This document shows, in pieces, positions 35,497 through 44,747 of a DNA stretch of 64,000 bases. Position 1 is the first letter of the stretch; each line of letters begins with the position of its first letter. The translations under genes and the position numbers were made by a program. The stretch is from Nostoc sp. S4 (GTDB taxonomy: Bacteria; Cyanobacteriota; Cyanobacteriia; Cyanobacteriales; Nostocaceae). Under the pieces are notes generated by a model, which was given only the letters and a program-made list of their open reading frames with translations, was not told the origin of the DNA and ran no database searches. The DNA lies in the NCBI GenBank assembly GCA_029379225.1, contig JAQYWR010000034.1, forward strand, positions 1 to 64,000, read 5' to 3'.

Positions 35497-37377
35497 TTAT
35501 CTTCTCTTGAGGTACTGAAGGATGCCACGAGCGATCGCTTCTGCCATTCTATTTTGGTAAGCTGAGGTTCTGAGCCTAGCCATATCCTCTCGACCAGTCA
35601 TATAACCCGTTTCCACCAGAATCGAGGGCATAGAACTTTTTCTCAGGACATAAAATCTGGCTCGCCGCACTCCCCTGTCTTTGAGAGTACCAATACTTTG
35701 GAGAATGCTAGTGCGGACAACGCGAGCTAGACTCAAACCACTGTCATAATAATAGACTTCCAAACCATTAACATCTGGACGACTCGCACCAGCTGAATTA
35801 GCGTGGATGCTAACAAACACATCAGCATTAGCTCTTTCTGCCATTTCTACTCGTCCGGGAAGGGTAACAAAATAGTCAGAATCCCTAGTCATAAGAACTT
35901 GTAGACCATTTTGCTGCAAAATCTGTGCCACCCTTCTACCAATAGGCAAGATAACATCCTTTTCGCGTGCCCCCCCAATCCCGATTGCTCCAGAATCTTT
36001 ACCACCGTGTCCGGGGTCAATAATGACTACCAATCGCCCATTGCCGACTCGGCGCTGTGGTTGTATTACAGGTCGGGGGTTGGGATTGTTTGGGTCTGGG
36101 AATGAGCCTCGGTTGATTGGTGGTAGCGGAGGTATAGTATAGGGAGGTCTTCCAGGAAGTGTGGCAACTCGACGAGAGCCTTGTATCGGTACAGCCAAAA
36201 GCCGATCGCTAATTCGATTTGGTTGGCCAAGTTGGACTCCCGGTGCTGGTTGAACTAAAACGATAACTGTATTAGGTTGTTGCGATTGTAGGCGTACTCG
36301 GAGAATGGGGCTATTGGCAGCAAACGTAGGCCCTATAACTCTGGGAGCTAACTTTGCATTGCCAATTGTGAGGCGGAACAAACCAGAGCTTCTATCCCAA
36401 ACTCCCCTAGCAGATACAGTTTGGTCAGCTCTAATCAGCAGTTGTGTGCCATTATCAGCTAGTTCTACCGACTCAATTGTGGCTGACGAGTTGTTAGCTA
36501 ATGGTGTGCTGGGAAAGGAAACAGGTTCGCGCTGATTGTCAAAATTATTACTTCTAGGCAATGTGACAACGCGAGTAGGCAGAACCACCAAACCACCACT
36601 ACTACTGGTAGTTACTCGCCAGTCTGGGCTATTTTTATTTACCCGCAAAGTTAAACGAACACCAGGGGGTCGAGTTTGTAATTGGGTGAATTCAACACGA
36701 CTAACCCCAAACTTGTTAACAGACTGATTATTTTGCTGTATCAACCGTGGTGATAAAGATGCGCCAGAAATATCCATGAAGATACTAGCGCGATCGCGGC
36801 TGCGAACTACTTGAATCGGAGGATTAGCACCGCTGGTACGGATGAAAAAACCATCGCCTGTGACTTGTAAGCTTTCAATTTGAGTCGCCGCCTGAGGAGT
36901 GGTGGCGATCCTTGAAAGATTGGGTCTAGGACTAGAATCTGGAGTTACTACACTATAAATATTTGTAGAAGGTGATGCTGCTTTATCGACTTCTGGTCTA
37001 GGTAATTGCACCGTCCACCGCTCGCCAGTTGTGCCTACGAATTTCACTCTCTTGGGGTCTAAAGTATAACCAGGAGTCAGTTCGACGACTATGCGCGTTG
37101 TTTCGGTCTCAAACTGCCCAACACGGATAGAACGAATACCACCACCTACCTGCTGGGTGACCTGAGGACGCCCAAACGTCGTTCCTGGCAAATCAATTAC
37201 CAAGCGAGTCGGGTTGAAAATTAGTTGTGCTTGGGGTTGAACATCCCCCAAAGTATTAATTTCCAACTTATTTTGATTGGCATCAAAGCGCCATGATTCT
37301 AGTCTCCCAGCCATTGCTGGCGACGATAGCATAAAGATAGTTCCAATAGTGCTGGGTAGTAACCAGTCTAATTTCAC
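35497..37377 (-). CDS. amiC1: N-acetylmuramoyl-L-alanine amidase with AMIN domains (AmiC1/HcwA-like)
   Basis: This 626-aa paralogue of the next gene has the same layout: signal peptide, AMIN repeats, Pro-rich linker, Amidase_3 with IIDPGHGGKDSGAIG, AREKDVILP, SIHANSAG and ILVETGYMT. I chose GTG 37377 after AGGAGAAAGG, mirroring the paralogue; an ATG-type start at 37431 adds 18 residues before the signal peptide. Being first in the pair, it matches AmiC1 (HcwA) of Anabaena, needed for septal pore formation and heterocyst differentiation. Its first 240 bp and leader are almost identical to the paralogue while the middle diverges. Confidence 0.9.
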   Translation of the reverse strand: MKLDWLLPSTIGTIFMLSSPAMAGRLESWRFDANQNKLEINTLGDVQPQAQLIFNPTRLVIDLPGTTFGRPQVTQQVGGGIRSIRVGQFETETTRIVVELTPGYTLDPKRVKFVGTTGERWTVQLPRPEVDKAASPSTNIYSVVTPDSSPRPNLSRIATTPQAATQIESLQVTGDGFFIRTSGANPPIQVVRSRDRASIFMDISGASLSPRLIQQNNQSVNKFGVSRVEFTQLQTRPPGVRLTLRVNKNSPDWRVTTSSSGGLVVLPTRVVTLPRSNNFDNQREPVSFPSTPLANNSSATIESVELADNGTQLLIRADQTVSARGVWDRSSGLFRLTIGNAKLAPRVIGPTFAANSPILRVRLQSQQPNTVIVLVQPAPGVQLGQPNRISDRLLAVPIQGSRRVATLPGRPPYTIPPLPPINRGSFPDPNNPNPRPVIQPQRRVGNGRLVVIIDPGHGGKDSGAIGIGGAREKDVILPIGRRVAQILQQNGLQVLMTRDSDYFVTLPGRVEMAERANADVFVSIHANSAGASRPDVNGLEVYYYDSGLSLARVVRTSILQSIGTLKDRGVRRARFYVLRKSSMPSILVETGYMTGREDMARLRTSAYQNRMAEAIARGILQYLKRR

Positions 37378-38407
37378 AGTCCTTTCTCCTAATTCACATT
37401 CATGGGAGTCTTCAGTAGTGCTGAGTTGCAAGTTCTGAGTTGCCCTTGGGAGAAGTTCAGCTCTAGAGAACTTGAAGTTCTTGACTTCTCATCTTGTTGT
37501 AACCCCCAGATAAAATTGCGACTCAATGAGTGTTTTTAATCTGCTTTATTTAATTTATGACTCAGATTCGTCGCTGAGCAATGCTTGAGTCAATATTCAA
37601 CTCATTGGTATATCACACCGTCACCACCTAAAATTGAGCTTTGATGCCTTTTTTGATTGTTATCTTGGTATAAAGACACACTAAAATCAATACTAGTTAT
37701 CAATTAACAATTGCTAGGTTTATATTGGAATTTAGAGCCAGTATAAAAACTTCCACCTTAAAAAGTAGGGGACTTTAACTTTTAAGAAACAAGGCAGGAG
37801 GCAGAAGGGAAGAGGATTTGACTTGTTTATTTGATTCGTAGCGGGTGGTGTGCCGCTTGTGCGCCTGCTCCTAAGAAAGTTAGATAACTGATAATTGAAA
37901 ACTCTTAACAAATAACTGTTTGTTTGTTGCCATTGATGCACTAAGTAAATAATTCCTACTACTGTCAGTTGAGCTAGCAAAATTTATCGATGTTACTCCC
38001 CAATTACTTGAAAAATCTTCAAATCAAGACTGATACCAATCTACTTTCTAAATCGTAACTTTCACTTTGGGGGAGGTAGGGAGCGAACAAGAGAAATTTA
38101 TAAATTACGCTTCTGGATGCAAATTGGTATGAAGAGGAGAGGAAAACTGGAAATAAGTAACATTCCAAATACTAGTAGAAATTACAAACAAACGACAATT
38201 TTATAATCACACGGGACGGAGATTTAGGAAGAGAAGTTTCCACGTTCAGAAGCGAGGGGAGTAAGAGACGCTCTGACGCGGGGATGAGGGAGATAGGGAG
38301 ATCAGGGAGAACAACTCTAAACTCCTAAATGCTAACTCTCAATTTTTCACCGGAGACGGAGCGTCTCCGGCTTTGCTCAGTACTCCCAATGCCTCATACC
38401 CCAGTGA
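37378..38407. other. Intergenic region upstream of amiC1
   Basis: About 1 kb without a supported gene. It should hold the amiC1 promoter. Seen: a GGCAGGAGGCAGAAGGG tract (37793-37810), a purine-rich stretch (38253-38310) and a perfect 9-bp hairpin (38350-38370) near the end of the antiporter gene. Confidence 0.5.
38350..38370. repeat. Short perfect hairpin near the antiporter 3' end
   Basis: CCGGAGACG (38350-38358) and CGTCTCCGG (38362-38370) form a 9-bp stem with loop GAG. It lies 38 bp beyond the antiporter stop. No T-tract follows on either side, so an intrinsic terminator is uncertain. Confidence 0.5.
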
Positions 38408-39868
38408 TTAACTATCCTCAGATTCTGGAATTACTTCTGACACTGATACCTTCGACTGAGGTGGTTCGATTACCAACGATCTCCCAGAAGCACCGTCTAA
38501 AATCAGTTGCTCTGAGCCTGCATCCACGGTTTTTGGTTCTGGAAATACAAATCGTAACAAGGGAGGAGCTAAAAAGGTGGTCAAGATAACCATCATGATG
38601 ATTGCTGCTCCTAATGGTTTCGAGAGAGCGCCGCTAGCAGCGCCGACACCAGCAAATACTAACCCGACTTCGCCTCTAGGAATCATCCCCACACCGATCG
38701 CTAAACGGTTGATTTCCGGTTGACCAAATACGCTTAAACCTGTGATTACTTTACCAACAATAGCTACTGTAATCAGGAAAGTTGCCATAATTAAACCTTC
38801 GCGATTATCAGGAATCGCCGGGTTTAAGACTCCCAAATCAGTCTTTGCACCAACAGTCACAAAGAAAATTGGCACTAATATATCAGCAATGGGGCAGACT
38901 TGCCTTTGCAGTTCTTTGCGCTTATCTGTCTCTTCTAGGACTAAACCTGCGGCAAAAGCTCCCAGAATTGCTTCTAACTGGATGACGGCAGCTAGATATG
39001 CCATTGCAAAAGCGAAGATGAATGCTGGTATCACCAATCCACCACGTGTTTTGAGTTTATCAGCGATCGCCACAAAGGATTTATTGAAAACATTGCCTAG
39101 CAAGATTGCTCCTAAAATAAAACCAGTGGCACTGATAATCAAATAAATCACTTTGCCAACATCCACCACACCATCTTTAGCTAAACTGGCTACTACTGCT
39201 AAGACGATGATTCCCAGGACATCATCAATCACAGCAGCACCAAGAATGATCTGCCCTTCTCTAGAATTGAGTCGCCCCAGTTCTGACAGCACTTTAGAAG
39301 TAATCCCAATACTAGTCGCAGTCAAAGCCGCCCCCGCAAAAATTGCGGGGACAGCACTGATACCAAACAAAGTCATCAGTCCCACAGTACCAGCAGCAAA
39401 GGGTACTGCCACCCCTACTATTGCGACGACGGTGGCTTGGATACCCACTGCCATTAAGTCTTTTAAGTTCGACTCCAAACCAATTTCAAATAGCAGGATG
39501 ATCACGCCCAATTCTGCCAAAACGGAAACGACCTCGGACTGTGCTAGAAACACTGCTGGAGTGGCTTGGGGAGATAAACCAGCTGTAGTTTGCAGGAAAG
39601 TCATTATTAAAGAGTTAGAACTGTCTGTACCGCCTTCTGGAAACACCAAAAGATGCAAAACAGAGATACCCACTACCACGCCACCTACAAGTTCTCCTAA
39701 AACGGGCGGAAAACCCACTTGGTTTGATAACTCCCCACCAAGTTTGCTGGCAAGGTAAATGACTACTAAGCTGAGTAGCACTGCTGCTACTACCATTGAA
39801 CTGTCTGCGGCTTCTGTTGCGCTGGCCAGCAGAGGAAAAGAGAAGTTGCTTGGATTTAACAAATGCAT
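38408..39868 (-). CDS. Cation:proton antiporter, CPA2 family (NapA-like)
   Basis: The 486-aa membrane protein has about 12-13 helices and a hydrophilic C-tail of about 45 residues. Diagnostic CPA2 features are GFPPVLGELVGGVVVG (helix 2), LALTATSIGITSKVL-type (AALTATSIGITSKVLSELG) and the ion-binding VIDDVLGIIVLA with its Asp-Asp pair. It exchanges Na+ (or K+) for H+ across the plasma membrane or thylakoid. No TrkA-N domain is fused, unlike KefB types. It is transcribed alone. Confidence 0.9.
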   Translation of the reverse strand: MHLLNPSNFSFPLLASATEAADSSMVVAAVLLSLVVIYLASKLGGELSNQVGFPPVLGELVGGVVVGISVLHLLVFPEGGTDSSNSLIMTFLQTTAGLSPQATPAVFLAQSEVVSVLAELGVIILLFEIGLESNLKDLMAVGIQATVVAIVGVAVPFAAGTVGLMTLFGISAVPAIFAGAALTATSIGITSKVLSELGRLNSREGQIILGAAVIDDVLGIIVLAVVASLAKDGVVDVGKVIYLIISATGFILGAILLGNVFNKSFVAIADKLKTRGGLVIPAFIFAFAMAYLAAVIQLEAILGAFAAGLVLEETDKRKELQRQVCPIADILVPIFFVTVGAKTDLGVLNPAIPDNREGLIMATFLITVAIVGKVITGLSVFGQPEINRLAIGVGMIPRGEVGLVFAGVGAASGALSKPLGAAIIMMVILTTFLAPPLLRFVFPEPKTVDAGSEQLILDGASGRSLVIEPPQSKVSVSEVIPESEDS

Positions 39869-40412
39869 TGGGTTGTGTGAAAATCCTTCTCTTTGATTTT
39901 GACGTGTTTCTGAAAAACATCTGTCTTTCGATATGATATTTGCAGCTTTTAAAAGGGACTATGGACTGGGCATTGGGCATGGAAAGAGGACAAGGAAAGA
40001 CTTGTTGCAAGTTCTCACCTTCTGTGCCCATCTCCTCATCTCCCTCATCCTCCTCATCCTCCCATCTCCCTAGCTGCTATATTTAAGCGCTAAAGGATTG
40101 ATTGTTCACTCCATCCCAAATTCTACTGCTGTCCCGTTCCAAGTCAAAGTAAGAATAATTCTCAGGTTCAGTTTTCAGCAGCCAATACACCATACCTAAA
40201 TCTCCAAAAAGATGAATGTAATTTTTTTAGTTTCCAAAAATGTAACCATTTCCGCTTTTGATTCTGGCAGTGTCAAAGTATAAACATACAAATCGTATCT
40301 AGCGATCGCATTTGAATTATGAAAAACTTGTGGTGGCTGTTAACTTTCAACAGTTACCAAAGGATTGCTATATACGCTGATTAAAACATCTGTTGTGAGG
40401 AGTGCAAATCTG
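39869..40412. other. Divergent intergenic region with pyrimidine tract
   Basis: No gene is supported. A tandem CTCATCTCCCTCATCC-type tract lies at 40027-40075. Promoters of the antiporter (minus) and the SIMPL protein (plus) must lie here. A HIP1 octamer is at about 40302. Confidence 0.5.
40027..40075. repeat. Pyrimidine-rich minisatellite
   Basis: Repeats of CTCCTCATC / CTCCCATC type on the plus strand, a shorter relative of the tract at 4180-4300. Confidence 0.7.
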
Positions 40413-41162
40413 ATGATTAGAGCCGCTTTACCCGGTTCTACATTTCCATCTGGAAATTTGTGGAAAATACTGTCTTTAACTCTGCTTTTATGTACAACTT
40501 TTACAGTACCTGCCTTGGCAGAAGAAAAGGAGAAAATGTGGCGAACTCTGACTGTCAATGGTCGCGGAATGGAAGCAATTCCTACAACCATAGCGCAAGT
40601 CAGTTTAGGAGTGGAAGTTCAGGGTAAAACTGCCCAAGAGGTACAGCAAGAAGCCGCCCGTAGGTCATCGGCTGTAGTTGCGTTTCTCAAAAGCCAGAAT
40701 GTGGACAAATTACAAACTACTGGTATCCGGCTCAACCCAGTTTATAGCTATACCAATAACGTGCAGCGGCTTACAGGTTATGCTGCCAACAACACCGTAA
40801 GTTTTCGTATTCCTGTTGAGCAAACTGGTACATTATTAGATAGTGCTGTGAAAGCTGGTGCAACACAAATTGATGGTATTAGTTTTGTTGCGAATGATGA
40901 AGCGATCGCTAGGGCACAAAACGAAGCATTAGCAGAAGCTACTCAAAACGCTAGGCAGCAAGCTAATGCTGTTTTTGCTGCTTTGAGTTTGTCACCCAAA
41001 GAAGTGGTAAGCATTCAAGTTAATAATGCCAGCTCCCCACCACCACCTGTGTTATACCGTGCTGAGGCTGCCAAATTAGCTCAACAAGCTGATGCTTCCA
41101 CACCTGTGGTTGGTGGTGAACAGCAAGTAGAAGCATCTGTAACGTTGCAAATTAGTTATTAG
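40413..41162 (+). CDS. SIMPL-domain (DUF541) secreted protein
   Basis: The 249-aa protein starts at ATG 40413 (an in-frame start at 40365 adds 16 residues) with a signal peptide (ILSLTLLLCTTFTVPALAEE). The mature part is a SIMPL/DUF541 domain: LTVNGRGMEAIPTTIAQVSL, GKTAQEVQQEAARRSSAVVA, LQTTGIRLNPVYSY, FVANDEAIARAQNEALAEAT. Such proteins form periplasmic oligomers; BP26 of Brucella is a known example. The function in cyanobacteria is unknown. Confidence 0.88.
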   Translation: MIRAALPGSTFPSGNLWKILSLTLLLCTTFTVPALAEEKEKMWRTLTVNGRGMEAIPTTIAQVSLGVEVQGKTAQEVQQEAARRSSAVVAFLKSQNVDKLQTTGIRLNPVYSYTNNVQRLTGYAANNTVSFRIPVEQTGTLLDSAVKAGATQIDGISFVANDEAIARAQNEALAEATQNARQQANAVFAALSLSPKEVVSIQVNNASSPPPPVLYRAEAAKLAQQADASTPVVGGEQQVEASVTLQISY

Positions 41163-41241
41163 TAGAGACGCGATTAATTGCGTCTGTGTAATAGTCATTA
41201 GTCATTGGTTAGGATAAAGGACTAATGACTATTGACCAATT
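41162..41241. repeat. AGAGACG palindrome plus TAGTCATT repeats
   Basis: GTAGAGACGCGATTAATTGCGTCT (about 41162-41186) is a palindromic element of the same family as 46304-46331. It is followed by TAGTCATTAGTCATTGG and its inverted partner ACTAATGACTATTGACCA (to 41241), forming a long hairpin between the convergent SIMPL and ssb genes; a likely shared terminator. Confidence 0.7.
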
Positions 41242-41599
41242 AGAAATTCTCTGGCGAAAAATCTCCACCCCCTTCTGCATCGCGCTTAGAACCTAATAAA
41301 TCTAATTGGTCTACTTGGATAACTGGTGAGGAACGGTTTGCTCCTGTTTGGCGATCGCTCCATGTATCAAACTTTAAAGAACCTTTGACGGCAATTTGCC
41401 TGCCTTTACGTACATAATTACCTGCCACCTCAGCCGTTTTTCCCCATAGTTCCAAATTAAACCAATCGGTATGTTCGCCTTCTTTTGTGCGACGATTAAC
41501 AGCTAGCGTCAATCTACACTTGACACTACCAGACTCAAAATATTTAATCTCTGGGTCGCCGCCTACACGACCAATAAGAGTGACAATATTGATACTCAT
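41240..41599 (-). CDS. ssb: Single-stranded DNA-binding protein, short form without acidic tip
   Basis: The 119-aa OB-fold protein binds single-stranded DNA in replication and repair. Signatures are NIVTLIGRVGGDPEIKYFES, LTLAVNRRTKEGEHTDWFNL, AGNYVRKGRQIAVKGSLKFD and IQVDQLDLLGSK. The C-terminus ends GGGDFSPENF, lacking the DDDIPF-type tip that recruits partner proteins. A similar truncated SSB of 119 aa is known in Anabaena PCC 7120. It is divergent from mreB, with 333 bp between. Confidence 0.92.
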   Translation of the reverse strand: MSINIVTLIGRVGGDPEIKYFESGSVKCRLTLAVNRRTKEGEHTDWFNLELWGKTAEVAGNYVRKGRQIAVKGSLKFDTWSDRQTGANRSSPVIQVDQLDLLGSKRDAEGGGDFSPENF

Positions 41600-41932
41600 G
41601 TGCTTTACCTTTTAGTACAAAGGTACTGATTAGTTTAGACTCCGATCATAGCGAATTGTCAAACTATTGAAAATAATGTGTTAAACAGTTAACAATATAA
41701 TTGAATTGAAAAATGATACATACTACTTGGAGAAACACATAAAAGTATACGAATATACTAACTTCACGAGAGAATATCAAAAAATAAATGCCTGAGACAT
41801 AGTAAATATTACTGGGAATTATATAAAAATATAGTCTAGTTTACTGGACTCAGGATACAAACGAATAGCATATAACACTATTAACTCTTGCTGTTGTAGT
41901 CAAAAAGTAGCACATAGGGGGCTTAGAGACGC
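41600..41932. promoter_or_regulatory. Divergent ssb/mreB promoter region
   Basis: This AT-rich 333-bp spacer must drive ssb leftward and the mreBCD operon rightward. I see no decisive consensus promoter, and no gene or strong hairpin. Confidence 0.4.
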
Positions 41933-42976
41933 GTGGGTCTTTTCAGGAACTTTCGCACATCATGGGATATGGGTATCGACCTCGGTACTGCTAACACCCT
42001 TGTTTATGTATCTGGTAAAGGTATTGTACTCCAAGAACCTTCGGTAGTTGCCATCGATCAAAGTGAAAAGGTAGCCTTGGCTGTTGGGGAAGAAGCCAAG
42101 AAAATGCTTGGTCGGACGCCTGGAAATGTGATTGCTCTCCGCCCCCTGCGCGATGGTGTAATCGCTGACTTCGAGGTCGCCGAGCTGATGCTCAAAAGCT
42201 TTATTCAACGTGTAAATGAAGGTAGATCCCTGATTTTACCGCGGATTGTCATTGGCATTCCCAGCGGTGTTACAGGAGTAGAAAGGCGAGCTGTGATGGA
42301 TGCGGCTCAACAAGCTGGGGCCAGAGAAGTTTACTTAATTGATGAACCTGTAGCGGCGGCAATTGGTGCAGGGCTACCTGTTACTGAACCTACTGGTAAC
42401 ATGATCATTGATATTGGCGGCGGCACCACAGAAGTTGCAGTGCTGAGTCTTCAAGGTACGGTGCTGAGCGAATCAGTACGCATTGCTGGGGATGAACTCA
42501 CTGACTCAATCGTTCAGTACTTGAAGAAAATGCACAACTTAGTGATTGGTGAACGTACTGCCGAAGAGATCAAGATTCGGCTTGGCTCTGCCTATCCCAC
42601 TAACGATGATAACGATCTGATGATGGAAGTTCGGGGCTTACATTTACTTTCTGGTCTGCCACGAACTGTAACAATTAAAAGCCCAGAAATCCGTGAAAGT
42701 ATGCTCGAACCGTTATCGGTAATTATAGAAGCTGTGAAGCGGACACTGGAACGCACGCCTCCAGAACTAGCAGCAGACATTATTGACAGAGGTATTATGC
42801 TGGCTGGTGGTGGTGCTTTGCTCAAAGGCATAGATACCCTGATTAGCCATGAAACAGGGATTGTGACTCACATTGCCGCCGATCCTTTAAGCTGTGTTGT
42901 GCTGGGAACAGGTCGTGTGCTAGAAAACTTTAAGCAGATGGAGCGAGTTTTCAGCGCTCGCTCTCGCAATATGTAG
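41933..42976 (+). CDS. mreB: Rod shape-determining protein MreB
   Basis: MreB is the bacterial actin homologue that guides lateral wall synthesis. The 347-aa protein has the phosphate-1 loop MGIDLGTANTLVYV, phosphate-2 MIIDIGGGTTEVAVLSL, and adenosine motif GIMLAGGGALLKGIDTL. GTG 41933 begins the conserved N-terminus (MGLFRNFRTSWDMGID); the short upstream region has GGGG at about 41918. It starts the mreB-mreC-mreD operon. In Anabaena MreB controls cell shape but is dispensable for viability. Confidence 0.96.
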   Translation: MGLFRNFRTSWDMGIDLGTANTLVYVSGKGIVLQEPSVVAIDQSEKVALAVGEEAKKMLGRTPGNVIALRPLRDGVIADFEVAELMLKSFIQRVNEGRSLILPRIVIGIPSGVTGVERRAVMDAAQQAGAREVYLIDEPVAAAIGAGLPVTEPTGNMIIDIGGGTTEVAVLSLQGTVLSESVRIAGDELTDSIVQYLKKMHNLVIGERTAEEIKIRLGSAYPTNDDNDLMMEVRGLHLLSGLPRTVTIKSPEIRESMLEPLSVIIEAVKRTLERTPPELAADIIDRGIMLAGGGALLKGIDTLISHETGIVTHIAADPLSCVVLGTGRVLENFKQMERVFSARSRNM

Positions 42977-43075
42977 CGAAAAAATATCAGACTTGAGTTC
43001 TATTTGAGTTCTATTTGGGTTTTATATAAATAGAATCCAGGTAGAACTTAATTTATTAAGTATTGAAAGGTATAT

Positions 43076-43876
43076 ATGGTTACAGTGCGGCGTTGGTGGG
43101 ATCGTAAAGGGTTACAAATCGGGCTGTTAGCTCTAGTAGGTGGTAGTGCTTGGATAGTGCGACAGACTCAAGGTGAATTGGTGCTTGAGACATACTATGC
43201 AATTACCCGTCCGTTGCAGATGTTACAGTCAGGGCCAACTCCAGAAGAACGTCTTAGAGATGCCCGGACATTAGAATTGCAAACTCGGATAGTAGATTTG
43301 GAAAGTGAGAATAAAAAGTTACAAAATTTATTGGGTTATGTGGAAAAAGAGCCACTAGCATCAAGACCTATTCCAGCACGGGTGGTAGGACGTAGTGCTG
43401 ACCAGTGGTGGCAACAAGTTACCCTGAATCGAGGTGCGAATTCTGGAATTCAGCAAGGCTATATAGTCAAAGCAGATGGCGGATTGGTGGGTCTAGTAGA
43501 AAGTGTAACTCCCAATACTAGCCGCGTCTTGTTAATCAGCGACCTTAAAAGTCAAGTAGGTGTAACAATTAGCCGCACCGCTGCTAAAGGTGTTTTGCGA
43601 GGAGATTCTTCTGCGGAAGCTGTACTGGAGTTTTATGAAAAAGTCCCAAATGTGAAAGTAGGAGATTTAGTTTCCACATCTACTTATAGTCAGAAATTTC
43701 CATCAGGCTTAGCAGTAGGACGAATCAAATCACTGAATTTAAAGAAACTTCCAGCTTCAGTGGCGAAAGTTGAGCTTTTTCCGCCAATACGCTTTCTAGA
43801 TTGGGTAGCAGTCTATCCAAAGCTAGAAAACCCAGATTTGGAAAGCCAAAAAACGACAGATCAAAAGTCTAAGTAA
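43076..43876 (+). CDS. mreC: Rod shape-determining protein MreC
   Basis: MreC is the periplasmic scaffold of the elongasome. The 266-aa protein has one N-terminal helix (LQIGLLALVGGSAWIV), a coiled coil (ERLRDARTLELQTRIVDLES then ENKKLQNLLGY, about 60-95) and the double beta-barrel domain (ARVVGRSADQWWQQVTLNRG, VGLVESVTPNTSRVLLISD, LVSTSTYSQKFPSGLAVG). ATG 43076 follows GAAAGG. It lies 99 bp after mreB and 26 bp before the chosen mreD start. Confidence 0.94.
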   Translation: MVTVRRWWDRKGLQIGLLALVGGSAWIVRQTQGELVLETYYAITRPLQMLQSGPTPEERLRDARTLELQTRIVDLESENKKLQNLLGYVEKEPLASRPIPARVVGRSADQWWQQVTLNRGANSGIQQGYIVKADGGLVGLVESVTPNTSRVLLISDLKSQVGVTISRTAAKGVLRGDSSAEAVLEFYEKVPNVKVGDLVSTSTYSQKFPSGLAVGRIKSLNLKKLPASVAKVELFPPIRFLDWVAVYPKLENPDLESQKTTDQKSK

Positions 43877-43902
43877 ATTCTTCCTTGAAAATCCACAGAA
43901 AA

Positions 43903-44535
43903 ATGAAGATTCCTGCATTTGTTGGCAGCAGACAGAAAAAGCCAAAATCGCCAAACCGAAAATCCAAAATCCAAATCCCACCTCTTTCTCGCTGGCATCC
44001 TGCTGTACGTCAGTTGACAGCTTGGATAGTAACAGTTGGATCTGTGCTGTTATGTTTACTGTTATTGCCAACCCGCCTCCCAGGTATGGAATTATTGGGA
44101 ATTGGGCCAAATTGGCTGTTAATTTGGGTGGTAGCTTGGAGTGTGAAGCGCACAATGTTTACCGGAGCATTGGCAGGTATAGTTTTGGGGCTACTTCAAG
44201 ATGGAATGACATCACCTCATCCTACTCATGCCCTGAGTTTAGGTATAGTAGGAATTTTGACAGGTTTACTTCAGAAACAGCGGTTCATGGAAGAAGATTT
44301 TATTTCTATTGCTGTAATTGTCTTTGGTATGGCAATTTTAGGAGAAACTATCTTTGGATTACAATTAACTTTTATGGGTGATGCCTATCGTGGGCAGAGT
44401 CAACGTCTTGCAGATATTTGGACATATTACCAACGTGTCGCTCTTGCTTCTGCAATTCTTAGTAGTCTCTGGGCACCTGTGGTCTATTATCCCTTGAATC
44501 TTTGGTGGCAACGGATGAAATTATTGGAGCAATAG
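43903..44535 (+). CDS. mreD: Rod shape-determining protein MreD
   Basis: MreD is the membrane partner of MreC. I chose ATG 43903 (210 aa); TTG 43885 is in frame. A basic N-terminus (RQKKPKSPNRKSK) precedes about five helices (QLTAWIVTVGSVLLCLLLLP, LLIWVVAWSV, LAGIVLGLLQDGMTSP, ISIAVIVFGMAILGE, VALASAILSSLWAP). The LLQDGMTS segment is a conserved MreD feature. It ends the operon. Confidence 0.9.
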   Translation: MKIPAFVGSRQKKPKSPNRKSKIQIPPLSRWHPAVRQLTAWIVTVGSVLLCLLLLPTRLPGMELLGIGPNWLLIWVVAWSVKRTMFTGALAGIVLGLLQDGMTSPHPTHALSLGIVGILTGLLQKQRFMEEDFISIAVIVFGMAILGETIFGLQLTFMGDAYRGQSQRLADIWTYYQRVALASAILSSLWAPVVYYPLNLWWQRMKLLEQ

Positions 44536-44747
44536 TCAGTTAAAGGGATGAGGGGAAGCAGATTTGTAGATTTGTCGCAACTGTTTTAAAAGTTAAAATG
44601 CACAGAGATTAATGCTGTATTGCGCTACGCTACAACGCACCTGAAAAAGTTAATATTTACTTTATAAATGGTTTCTCAACCAGAGTTAGAGGCAAAAGAA
44701 CAAAGGAGACAAGAATAATAACTCCAAACTTTTAACTTTTAACCTCC

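Noticed and set aside
39153-39758. 201-codon plus-strand ORF antisense to the antiporter
   Set aside because: Shadow of the well-supported antiporter frame; Thr/Ala/Pro-rich, no start signal.
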